Below are positions 35,271 to 43,496 of a stretch of DNA of 64,000 nt, in pieces. The notes under the pieces are model-generated. The model did not search any database. It was not told the DNA's origin and saw only the letters and a list, made by a program, of their open reading frames with translations. The DNA lies in contig NZ_NNBL01000036.1 of assembly GCF_002803065.1 (NCBI RefSeq), positions 1 to 64,000 of the forward strand, written 5' to 3'. The position numbers were made by a program, and so were the translations under genes. The DNA is from Streptomyces sp. CB01635 (GTDB taxonomy: Bacteria; Actinomycetota; Actinomycetes; Streptomycetales; Streptomycetaceae). Numbering within the stretch: position 1 is the stretch's first letter; the number at the start of each line of letters is the position of its first letter.

Positions 35271-36374
35271 ATGCCGCACAGCCTTCCTCCCCTCATTCCC
35301 GAGACGACGGCACTGTCCGTCGCCGGAGCCGGATTCCATCGGTACGGGATGGGTTCGGCGCTCATCGCGACGGGGGCGGACGCGACCGTGGTCATCGTCG
35401 AGGCCGGCGACAGTCCGGGGGTTAGCGGCGTTCAGGACTCCACGAAGGTGCTGCTGCGTGGGGACACGGTTCCGGTGCTCTACCCACGGTTCGACTTCGA
35501 ATCTCCACTACCCATCCGGCTCTTCGCGCGTATGGATGGTGGCTGCCTCCCCTTGGGCGCCGCGCGGTGCAGGGGACTGTCGGATCCTGCCAACTTCGAC
35601 TACGCCGCATTGGAGCTCGACCAGCCGCTGACCCGCGAGATGCTGGACGTGGTCCGACCGGTCCCAGCACCTGGTGCGGTGCCGGATGTGGACTGGGTCG
35701 ACCACGTAGACGCGGATCCGATCCGGGCTCTGGAGTCGTTCGCCCTCGGTTGGTTTCCTGCCGAGGAGCCGGAGCTGGCCGAGGAAGGGAATGCGGCGGG
35801 CGAACTGGGCAGCCTCCCGGAGGCGTTGGTCGCCTTCCGCCGCGTGGCCCGTCTCCGCCCGGCACTCCGCAGGTTTCATGATCCAGTGCTGGAGCAGCCC
35901 AAACGTGCTTCCGGGCCGTTCGGCGACCGGCTGGTCTTCGCCGTGCAGGACGGGGCCGGCATGGACTGGTCCATTCCGTGGCCGGTGGAGGGACCAGGCG
36001 TAGCAGATCCCCGCGTGTGGTGCACCGATGATCCCTGTGGTAGCGAGCCGGAGGCGTTCATCGAAGAGGAGCCGCTGAGCCGCTTCCTCCTGCAGTTCAC
36101 CCTCTACGAAGCCACGATTGCTGCCCCCTACCAGGCGTGGACCTACTGCATGCCTACCGCGCGTCTGGACACGTTGTGGAGCATGCTGCGGCCCATACCC
36201 CTGAGTCCATTTCTGCCGACCTACACTGCCGAGAAGTTCTTTGTGGCCCCGGGGCTGCTGATGTCAGCCAGCATGGATGAGAGCGAGGCGGTCGTGGCTT
36301 TCGGCGCACTCCACCGCGCAACCCTGACGCCCTTGCTTGAGCACGGATTCCGCTGGTCCCGCTTCGATGGGTGA
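35271..36374 (+). CDS. Hypothetical protein, 367 residues
   Basis: I do not recognise this protein. It opens MPHSLPPLIPETTALSVAGA and has no signal peptide. The middle is acidic with many Asp/Glu ('PDVDWVDHVDADPIRALESF'). The C-terminal half holds motifs such as 'RLVFAVQDGAGMDWSIPW', 'DPRVWCTDD' and 'LSRFLLQFTLYEATIAAPY', which are reminiscent of SMI1/KNR4- or SUKH-like immunity proteins in their Trp/Phe pattern. That comparison is weak. Normal GC-rich codon use over the whole length supports a real gene. It has no clear partner. Confidence 0.65.
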   Translation: MPHSLPPLIPETTALSVAGAGFHRYGMGSALIATGADATVVIVEAGDSPGVSGVQDSTKVLLRGDTVPVLYPRFDFESPLPIRLFARMDGGCLPLGAARCRGLSDPANFDYAALELDQPLTREMLDVVRPVPAPGAVPDVDWVDHVDADPIRALESFALGWFPAEEPELAEEGNAAGELGSLPEALVAFRRVARLRPALRRFHDPVLEQPKRASGPFGDRLVFAVQDGAGMDWSIPWPVEGPGVADPRVWCTDDPCGSEPEAFIEEEPLSRFLLQFTLYEATIAAPYQAWTYCMPTARLDTLWSMLRPIPLSPFLPTYTAEKFFVAPGLLMSASMDESEAVVAFGALHRATLTPLLEHGFRWSRFDG

Positions 36375-36460
36375 GGCGTGTCCCCATGGCGGGCCGCCGG
36401 CACTTGTGGTTCATCCCGTGCTGCGAGGGAATTGGTCCGTACGTGCACCACGTGCGGAGA

Positions 36461-36670
36461 TCAGGGCTTCTTCCGCGGGGCGGGCGGGCCCAGGTTCACT
36501 GGTCCGCCGAGCTGTACGGCGTCGATCTGACTGATCTTGGAGTCCGCGCCGGCCAGGCTGACGCGGAGTCCTTCGATCTCGCCCAGCCAGCCCTCACTCT
36601 CAGCTTCGGCGATGCGGTCGATGAGGTTGTCCCGGATCTCCACCAGTCGACCGCGCTGGGCTGGGTCGGG
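36461..36670 (-). pseudogene. Site-specific recombinase/integrase C-terminal fragment
   Basis: The minus strand encodes 'AQRGRLVEIRDNLIDRIAEA', then 'ESEGWLGEIEGLRVSLAGAD' and 'SKISQIDAV'. This is the helical tail common at the C-terminus of actinobacterial phage or plasmid integrases. No catalytic domain is present upstream. It marks a lost integrated element. Confidence 0.55.
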
Positions 36671-36794
36671 GCGGAGGAGGCAGCAGATGGGGGATGAGGT
36701 GGAGCGCCGGCAAAGCCTCCGGGAAGTCAGGTCCCGCATGGTCGGGTCCGGAGGCGGCCTGACTGCCTGCGGACTGTGCCTGGGAATGACCAGC

Positions 36795-38240
36795 TCAGTA
36801 TCTGTCGGCGGCGATGAGCGGTCCGTAGTAGCGGCCGGGGATGGGCCGGTGTGGGTCCCCGAAGAAGCCGTACCGGCGATCGTGGTCGTTGTATTTGCGT
36901 GCGTCGTTGACCAGCTCGCGAACGTTGCGGGCGGGGGAGGAGCTACCGCACCGGCGGGTGTCGATGCACAGGGCGAGCACGCCGGACACGACGGGGGCGG
37001 CGAAGCTGGTGCCGTCGCCGAACGCGTGGTGGTGGGGGAGAGGGAAGTTGCTCTCGTTGCAGACGCCGGGCGCGGCAACAGTGTGCTTGCGATCGGCCGC
37101 CGACCGGGCGAAGTTGCTGAACGGCAGAGAGGCCTCGTCGTCGGCGTCTCCGAAGAAGCCGAAGTCGCGGCCGTAGCAGATGGGTGCGACCTTCGCGCCG
37201 GGCCTGCCGTCGAAATCGGCCATCGCGGTGGTGGTGATCACCTCGTCGTATGCGGCAGGAATGACGCTGGCCACGTCGGCGTGTTCGTTGCCTGCGGAAG
37301 CCACCGGTGTGACGCCGGCTGCCACGGTGTTGCAGATCGCGAGGTGGAGGGGGTCCTGGTTCACCACGCCGCACTGACCGTCGTCCTTTTCTGTCGGTGT
37401 GGACTCACTGCCGAGGCTCATGTTGAAGAGGGCGATGTCGTTGTCGGGGTCAGCGTCCGTACGGGTGGAGACCACCCAGTCGATCCCACACAGGAGGGCC
37501 GCGTCCGTGATGAGCCCCTGGTCGTCGTCCGCGACCTTTACCGCCCACTGCGGAGTGCCTGGCGCGACTCCCACGAGGCCTTGGTCGTCGTCCCTGCCGC
37601 CGATGATCCCGGCGACCATGGTTCCGTGGCCGCTCGGATCCTGCAGGCTGGTGCCGGGAAAGACAGGACTGCCGCTCAGACAGTCAACGCCTCCTTGGAC
37701 GTTGAGGTCGGGCACGTCAGCCGCGATGCCGCTGTCCAGGACGGCGACGTTCACGTCGACCGATCCCTTGCCGTTGCCGGACCGGGCAGAAGAGCGGTCG
37801 GCTCGGACCCGGTCCACGAACACCGGCTGACACTGCCGGATGGGGGGAACGTCGTCGAGCACTTCCTGGCAGTCGCGCAGCGGGGGAGCCGGCAAGGGAG
37901 GTGGGGAAACCGGCTGAGGAGGTGGGGAGACCTTGTACGTCCGCTGCGCGGCGACGAACCGGACCTGAGGGTCCTTCTCCAGCGCGGTGGCCTGGGCCGG
38001 AGTCATGGTTGCCGCGTAGCCCTTGAGCGCGTGCCCGTACACCACCGTCGCGCCGGATCCGCCGTAGGCGCGGGTCTGCCGACTTGCAGCGGCCTTCGGG
38101 TCAGCCACCGAGTCCTTGAGAACGACCACGTAGCCGCGCTCGTCCTCAGCGGCCGCCGCCGTGTGCAGTGGCAGGCCAGCCAGGCTGCTCAGGAGAAGGC
38201 AGGAGATGCTCAGGGCTGTCCTGCGGCCGAGACGGTTCAT
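36795..38240 (-). CDS. Secreted subtilisin-like serine protease (S8)
   Basis: The 481-residue pre-pro-protease has a signal peptide (MNRLGRRTALSISCLLLSSL to about residue 31), an I9-type propeptide ('YVVVLKDSVADPK', 'GYAATMTPAQATALEKDPQV'), a Pro-rich spacer and an S8 domain. The catalytic triad is Asp169 ('AVLDSGIA'), His205 ('DPSGHGTMVAG') and Ser412 ('GDGTSFAAPVVSG'), with Asn318 of the oxyanion hole in 'ASAGNEH'. Several Cys pairs suggest disulfides. It should be exported and self-activated. A gaggaa site precedes the ATG at 38238-38240; the longer open frame upstream is non-coding. Confidence 0.9.
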   Translation of the reverse strand: MNRLGRRTALSISCLLLSSLAGLPLHTAAAAEDERGYVVVLKDSVADPKAAASRQTRAYGGSGATVVYGHALKGYAATMTPAQATALEKDPQVRFVAAQRTYKVSPPPQPVSPPPLPAPPLRDCQEVLDDVPPIRQCQPVFVDRVRADRSSARSGNGKGSVDVNVAVLDSGIAADVPDLNVQGGVDCLSGSPVFPGTSLQDPSGHGTMVAGIIGGRDDDQGLVGVAPGTPQWAVKVADDDQGLITDAALLCGIDWVVSTRTDADPDNDIALFNMSLGSESTPTEKDDGQCGVVNQDPLHLAICNTVAAGVTPVASAGNEHADVASVIPAAYDEVITTTAMADFDGRPGAKVAPICYGRDFGFFGDADDEASLPFSNFARSAADRKHTVAAPGVCNESNFPLPHHHAFGDGTSFAAPVVSGVLALCIDTRRCGSSSPARNVRELVNDARKYNDHDRRYGFFGDPHRPIPGRYYGPLIAADRY

Positions 38241-38582
38241 ACGATTCCTCTGGTCGTAGCCTCCCGGTCCCGCAGACCGAGCACGAGGCATCGTGACCGT
38301 GCAGGAACGAACGGAGCCGCAACCTCCCCCATATGTGGGCGTGCCCTTGGCCGATCCAGCCGATTGCCCTGGACAGCCGCTTCCCTCCCGACACCGAACC
38401 GTGCCGCGACCGGATCGTGATCGCGGGGTGCGAATGTCGGTAGACGGTCCCCGGGTGACCGGCGTGGCCTCCAGCCGTTCGTGGAGCGCGCGGACGAGGC
38501 GGGCCCGAGGAGGACAGCTGAGCTCGCTCACGGACTGATCAAACCCGCCTCACAGCTCCTTACCGCGCGCCACGATCACCGT

Positions 38583-39010
38583 GTGCCCAACCTCTTCGAG
38601 CGCCGCCCCAAGCCGCAGGGAGGCCACACTCCGAACCTGTGGCCTGCGTAGGCCGTCGCCCCGCTCACCCTGATAGTCGTCGGCGCACTCGCGTACGGCC
38701 TCTACCGGGGCGCCGATGCGCTCCTCACCGCCGAGAACACCAGCAAGAACCCGGTCGACGTCCAGGACGTCATCAAGACCGCCGTCACCGTCATCACACT
38801 GATCGGTGCCGTCCTCGCCGGCCTGTACGCCTACCGCAAACAGCTCCTCTCCGAAGGCGACTCACACCGCGCGGACGCAAGCCAGCTCGCCGAGCGGTAC
38901 TCGCAAGCGGCCGAGCAGCTCGGCCACGATCAGGCCGCCGTCCGCCTCGTCGGGGTGTATGCGATGGCACGCCTCGCCGATGACTGGCCGCAGCAGTTGA
39001 TCGGCTGCCC
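38583..39010 (+). pseudogene. Membrane protein (pentapeptide-protein N-terminus type) with in-frame stop
   Basis: From a GTG at 38583, 'PNLFERRPKPQGGHTPNLWP' is followed by Ala, a TAG where Trp is expected, and then 'AVAPLTLIVVGALAYGLYRG'. A second helix 'VITLIGAVLAGLYAYRKQLL' and 'HRADASQLAERYSQAAEQLG' lead into 'VYAMARLADDWPQQLIGC'. This is the N-terminal part of a well-known Streptomyces membrane protein group that often continues into pentapeptide-like repeats. Here it is cut near 39010. Confidence 0.7.
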
Positions 39011-39073
39011 ATGCCACAGCCGATCAAAGACCAGGACAGGCCGTCCAGCGACTGCCCGCACACAGGAGTCCTG

Positions 39074-39421
39074 ATGGGCGCGATGCCGCAGGATGGCGAT
39101 CTAGCTCAGGAGGCCGAGGTCGTGTGGCTGGAAGACCCCACCGACCTCGAGTACGTCCGCCAGGCCCTCGACAAGGTCAGCATCCGCAAGGGCAAGCCTC
39201 GATACGAGCGCGACTGCCGCCTCATCGGCTACACCAACCTCCCCCCAAGGCGACGCGCACCGCTGTCAGCGCAGGTACACCAGGCCGACGAGCGCGCGTT
39301 GGTGCGGCGGGAGCTTGCAGCGGCGGTCACCCTCGCGGGTGACGATGAGCATGGTGACCCACTCAACCAGCGCGCGCGGCATGTCGAGTGCGGGAGGATA
39401 GAGAACCAACGAGGCACCTAA
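39074..39421 (+). CDS. Hypothetical protein, possibly a fragment
   Basis: A 115-residue frame starts at an ATG with aggag five bases upstream. The first half has a protein-like composition ('LAQEAEVVWLEDPTDLEYVR' and 'QALDKVSIRKGKPRYERDC'), while the second half is Arg/Ala-rich and less convincing. I do not recognise it. It may be a fragment fused to unrelated sequence at about 39250. Confidence 0.35.
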   Translation: MGAMPQDGDLAQEAEVVWLEDPTDLEYVRQALDKVSIRKGKPRYERDCRLIGYTNLPPRRRAPLSAQVHQADERALVRRELAAAVTLAGDDEHGDPLNQRARHVECGRIENQRGT

Positions 39422-39552
39422 GCCGATGAGTTGAGACTTCGAACACCTCCCTCAACAGCGGGGGCCTCGTGCGTTGCGTCCTCGCCGCCGTCACCCATCA
39501 CTGAGCCTTTGCCAACTTGCACCGTGAGCAGGTCAGTTGGTTCGACACATGA

Positions 39553-40400
39553 GTGAAGCCCCTGGTAGACGGGTTCACGGCCAAGATCACCCGGTACCCA
39601 CCAGAGGCTTCACGTGCTTGTCTACCCGTGCGGGCTGGACGTGTCCAGTCGGTCCCTGACCTTCCTCGCCGCTCGTCTGCGAGAACACCGTCGTCGGATC
39701 GGAAGTCGCTGGCGTCGACTCTCGGTCGACCGTCAAGCCCTGCTGGTGTTGGCGCATCTGCGCAACGGGACCACGTACACCCAGCTCGCAGCGGGTTTCG
39801 AGGTCGGGACGAGCACGGTCTACCGCTAGATCAGCGAGGCCGTCGACGTGCTGGCCGCACTCTCACCGACCATCGACGAGGCCGTACGTGCCGCTTCGAC
39901 GAAGGCCTACGTCCTGCTCGACAGGACGCTCCTGCCGATTGACCGGATCGCGGCCGACCGGCCCTTCTTCTCCGGCAAGCACAAGAAGCACGGCATGAAC
40001 GTGCAGGTCATCACCGATCCGTTGGGCCGGCCGCTGTGGGCCTCGCCCGCACTGCCAGGGGCTGTCCACGACGTTCGCGCGGCCCGCGAGCACGGCATCA
40101 TCGACGCCCTGGACCAGGCGCACATCCCCTGCTGGGCGGACAAGGGTTACCAGGGCGCCCGCGTCACGGTCCGCGTTCCGTTCCGCGGCCGATGACAGGC
40201 GCTTTCCATCGGTCAGCAGGCCGTCAACCGATCCCAAGCCAAGATCCGCGCCCTTGTCGAAAAGGCCATGGCCACTCTCAAGTCATGGCGGCTACTCCGC
40301 AAACTCCGCTGCTCGACCAACCGCACCACGAGCCTCGTCCAGGCCGTACTCACCCTGCATCACGCCAGCTCAACCGCAGGTTGAAAAGGCCTCACTGGCT
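39553..40400 (+). mobile_element. IS5-type element, transposase carrying two stops
   Basis: The element region begins with a hairpin (gtgaagcccctggt at 39554-39567 against accagaggcttcac at 39600-39613) just before the transposase start, and ends after the transposase stop. Clear terminal inverted repeats and a target duplication could not be defined by eye. Confidence 0.5.
39614..40384 (+). pseudogene. IS5-type (DDE_Tnp_4) transposase with two internal stops
   Basis: One continuous frame of 257 codons holds a full-length transposase: N-terminal helix-turn-helix ('ALLVLAHLRNGTTYTQLAAG'), catalytic part 'LLDRTLLPIDRIAADRP', 'ADKGYQGARVTVRVPFRGR' and C-terminal 'ALVEKAMATLKSWRLLRKLR'. Two single-codon stops interrupt it: TAG at 39827-39829 (Tyr or Trp expected) and TGA at 40193-40195 (Trp expected). 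There are no frameshifts, so inactivation is recent compared with the other IS remnants here. Confidence 0.85.
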
Positions 40401-40663
40401 ACTCCGAAAATGCTCAATGATCATGAAACGGTCATACCGGCTTCACGCCGACACTCTGGATCCCCACCTCTTGCCTTCTTTCCTCAAATTAACCTCAGGT
40501 GAATCCCAGAAGACGAGAAAGCATATCGGGCATATTGTGTCATATAAACCCGAACTGAGAAGTAGATCTGTGAAGAAACCTTGAAGGAGTTCCCACCTAT
40601 GCTTTCATTCTCTTCACGGAAGGCCGGACGGGATTCGGCCTCTAGGGGCAGGGGGGAACCCGA
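40385..40663. promoter_or_regulatory. AT-richer upstream region of the secreted propeller protein gene
   Basis: This stretch is unusually AT-rich for the window and probably holds the promoter of the gene at 40664. A good ribosome-binding site (aaggag) with an ATG at 40599 opens a 43-codon frame that overlaps the start of that gene in another frame. It could be a leader peptide, but its residues are not distinctive. Confidence 0.4.
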
Positions 40664-42907
40664 GTGTCATCTAGTAATTCTCGAAGACGGGCCCGGCTCA
40701 TTACGAGCGGGATTTTCGTTGCAGCCTTGACTGCAGGCACCATCACGGCTCCGCAGCTCACGGGGGGAACCAGTGCTGCTGCTGAAGCGTGCCAGACGAA
40801 GGTATCGACCTACCTCATAAATGCCGACGGCGACAAGCTGCAGAAGTACGTCGACTGGAATCCGTCGAATGCCACTGAGTCGGCCCTCCTCGATACCGGC
40901 AAGTCGGCATCGCTGAAGAGCGATAGCTATTACTTCGCGGGTGGACACGGCGTGATCTACGAGGTCACAGCGGACGGGGTGCTCAAGTCCTATCAGGACC
41001 GTAGCGACAGCGGAGGAAGCGTACTCACTCCGGTCAAGACGTACGACGCCAACTGGACAGCACGCCACAACCGCGTTTGGTCGAATGGCGACCTCATCTT
41101 CTCCATCCACGGCGGCGGCAAGCTGGAGGTATTCCAGCAGAGTTCACCGCTCACCGGTGACGGCGAACTCAAGCTCGATGCGTTCCCACTGACCGTCAGT
41201 AACCCGGCAGTCGTCGCGTTCACCAGCGCCGACGACGTCTGGGCAGTTGGTTCGACTACCTACACCCTCACGGACGGGGTGATCCGTGCCTGGGCTTACA
41301 CAGCCAGTCCGCACCCCAGCTTTCCCGCCCAGGGAACGGTCGTGGCGACCACCGACACCACGCAGAGGCAAGGCTGGGGCGTCGGCCCGGGAACTGTGCG
41401 GACTGCCATGAGCGACGGCACCGTGCAGGCGTATGCGGGAACTCCGAATCTCACCGTCACGAACAGTGAGTACGGTGTGGGGCTTTTCGGTGAAGTCCTC
41501 GCAGATACCGCTACGTGCCTTGCGGACGCAGGTGACGAAAAGCCCACCTTGGGCGCCGCGGGAGATGACCCTGACGCACCTGCCGCTGTGGCCGAGGAGC
41601 CCGGCGAGCCCCCGGCCCCGGGTGCCCCGGAAGTACTCAAGGGCAAGTTCACCCTCGGAAACGGCACACCGGCCGCTGGATTGACTGTCAAGGTCGAAGC
41701 CACCGACGCGGTCCCAGAGGATGGCGCTGAGGTCGACCTACCGTCGCTCGGTACCGCCGTGACGGCCGCAGACGGCAGTTGGTCACTGACCCTGCCCAAG
41801 ACGCTGCCTGCCGAAGTCCAGCAAGCCGCGACCGAGAACGGCGGACTCGTCAACGCGATGGCGACCGTCACGGGCCAGACGTCGACCGGCGTCCCCATGG
41901 GAGGTATCACACACCTCACGGCGGCGCCGGCCACCGCGACCGCCTCAGCGCGGAGCCTCGCCGTGGCTGACGACGAAACCGCCGAGCCAGCGGAGCTTCT
42001 GCCCCTGGGGACATCCTCCGACAGCAGCGAAGTGTCCAGCCTGAGCGAGGCACAGGACCCAGCGGTCAACGTCAAAATGGCTGCGGGTTACGCCAAGAGC
42101 TGGGCCGCGAAGCGGGAAGCAGAGCCTACCGACACACTCGGCGACAGCCCGCTTCCCAAGTGGCAGAACGCTACGGGTAACTTGCCGACCGGCTACAACC
42201 CCTACATCGTCAACGGGCAGGACACCAAGGGCTTGGTCGTGCGACCGATGGACGGCGGATGCGACCGCACAAAATCCAAGGTCATCGACAAGAAGATCTA
42301 CTACACCACCGTGGGCGAGGGTCACGCCTACTGGGACGCCAAGGCGTCGGTCGACTACGACAGCAAGCTGTCCTCCACTGTGGACGTCGCAGCGAAGACC
42401 GGCGGCAACTGGACCATCACCGGAAGTGTGAGCCTGGGCTCATCCATGAGCGTCACCACCGGATACACGGCCAAGGGCCCGTACTTCGGGAAGCAATGGA
42501 AGGTGCCGATCAAGTACACCAAGTACAAGGAGACTTGGAAGTGCGGAGGCAACAACTCCTTCACGCGGTACGTCATCAAGCCCGGTAAGTACACGATTCC
42601 GGCGGGTGGCGCCACCGGGAAGTACGGCAAGGACGTCAGCTCCAAGGACGGAAGCGGATACTGGGACGCCCCTAAGTCTCACCGCGCCTATGTCACGCGA
42701 GGCTCCTACTTCCAGCTGAGCAAGAATCGCAGCATCAAGTTTTCCGGCGCCGTCAGCGCTTACGGCGTTTCCCTGGGCGGGTCCACGGGCTACGATCGCG
42801 ATCACAAGCAGCGCATTACCGCCGGAAACAAGTCCAGCTACAAGCATTACATATGGGGGAAGAATGGCAGCCCCTCGGGCAAGCCGGGCGTCTTCTATTC
42901 CGACTAG
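40664..42907 (+). CDS. Large secreted protein: tachylectin-like propeller plus C-terminal beta domain
   Basis: The 747-residue protein has a signal peptide (basic RRRARLITSG start, cleavage near 'SAAAEACQTK'). Residues 45-280 contain repeated 'DGxLxxY/F' and Trp-rich units ('NADGDKLQKYVDWNP', 'TADGVLKSYQDRSD', 'HGGGKLEVFQQSS', 'LTDGVIRAWAYT') like tachylectin-type beta-propellers that bind sugars. An acidic Ala/Pro linker, then a carboxypeptidase-regulatory or Cna-B-like domain at 325-420, and a Tyr/Lys/Gly-rich C-terminal domain (500-747) follow. The C-terminal domain is not recognised. GTG start with ggggggaa upstream. The next gene overlaps by 44 bases and encodes a lipoprotein, so the two products probably act together at the surface. 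Codon use is less GC-biased than most neighbours. Confidence 0.65.
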   Translation: MSSSNSRRRARLITSGIFVAALTAGTITAPQLTGGTSAAAEACQTKVSTYLINADGDKLQKYVDWNPSNATESALLDTGKSASLKSDSYYFAGGHGVIYEVTADGVLKSYQDRSDSGGSVLTPVKTYDANWTARHNRVWSNGDLIFSIHGGGKLEVFQQSSPLTGDGELKLDAFPLTVSNPAVVAFTSADDVWAVGSTTYTLTDGVIRAWAYTASPHPSFPAQGTVVATTDTTQRQGWGVGPGTVRTAMSDGTVQAYAGTPNLTVTNSEYGVGLFGEVLADTATCLADAGDEKPTLGAAGDDPDAPAAVAEEPGEPPAPGAPEVLKGKFTLGNGTPAAGLTVKVEATDAVPEDGAEVDLPSLGTAVTAADGSWSLTLPKTLPAEVQQAATENGGLVNAMATVTGQTSTGVPMGGITHLTAAPATATASARSLAVADDETAEPAELLPLGTSSDSSEVSSLSEAQDPAVNVKMAAGYAKSWAAKREAEPTDTLGDSPLPKWQNATGNLPTGYNPYIVNGQDTKGLVVRPMDGGCDRTKSKVIDKKIYYTTVGEGHAYWDAKASVDYDSKLSSTVDVAAKTGGNWTITGSVSLGSSMSVTTGYTAKGPYFGKQWKVPIKYTKYKETWKCGGNNSFTRYVIKPGKYTIPAGGATGKYGKDVSSKDGSGYWDAPKSHRAYVTRGSYFQLSKNRSIKFSGAVSAYGVSLGGSTGYDRDHKQRITAGNKSSYKHYIWGKNGSPSGKPGVFYSD

Positions 42908-43415
42908 AGCGGCCACGCTTCTGGCGTGCGCGCTTCTCGTCAGTTGCTCCGCCTCTCCGTCCGGTGGACAGGCGCTGGACGCAGAGGGATCGCAGTCCAG
43001 TGGGACAGTCGGCAACACGCACGCCAAGGTGGGCCAAACCTGGTACTTCGCCCTTCCCGTGCCGCACAACGTAAGCGGCAAGAGCATTGAGATCACGGGC
43101 GCGAGTGTCGTTGACCCGCCCAAAGGCCTCAAGGTACTTGGTTACGCGGCCTACAACGTCAATGACACCGAGGGGCTGCCCCTCCTAGCCCTGGGCGGCG
43201 AGTCAGACACGCCGGACTTTGCCCACCTCAAGGACTACGCGAAGTCCGAAGTCAAGGTTTCACCGAAGAAGCAGAGTGAAATATTCTTCCAAGCAAAGAT
43301 TCGGATCACCTCACCACCCAAGAAGAATATTGAGCATTGCCAGTTCCAGTACCGCCAAGGAGGTCAAGAGTTCACCCAAATCCTTGACTGCGAAATGGAA
43401 CTGAAGGTGAGCTAG
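42864..43415 (+). CDS. Lipoprotein, unknown function
   Basis: The 183-residue protein has a lipoprotein signal: basic N-terminus, Ala/Leu core and lipobox 'LLVSCSAS' with the modified Cys at about residue 28. The mature part is beta-rich ('GQTWYFALPVPHNVSGKSIE', 'AKIRITSPPKKNIEHCQFQY') with two further Cys in the C-terminal quarter. It starts within the last 44 bases of the preceding secreted-protein gene in another frame, indicating translational coupling. No family is recognised. Confidence 0.65.
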   Translation: MAAPRASRASSIPTRAATLLACALLVSCSASPSGGQALDAEGSQSSGTVGNTHAKVGQTWYFALPVPHNVSGKSIEITGASVVDPPKGLKVLGYAAYNVNDTEGLPLLALGGESDTPDFAHLKDYAKSEVKVSPKKQSEIFFQAKIRITSPPKKNIEHCQFQYRQGGQEFTQILDCEMELKVS

Positions 43416-43496
43416 CCCCGAAGATGCGACACGTCCCCCCTCAGCCGTCCAGGTTGGAGGGGGTACGTGCGTAGCGGGCAGTGAGCATTTTTTCAG

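Noticed and set aside
36537..38420. A 627-codon open frame on the plus strand
   Set aside because: It is the antisense of the S8 protease, whose catalytic motifs and signal peptide are clear; its own translation is Gly/Val/Arg-rich without any family.
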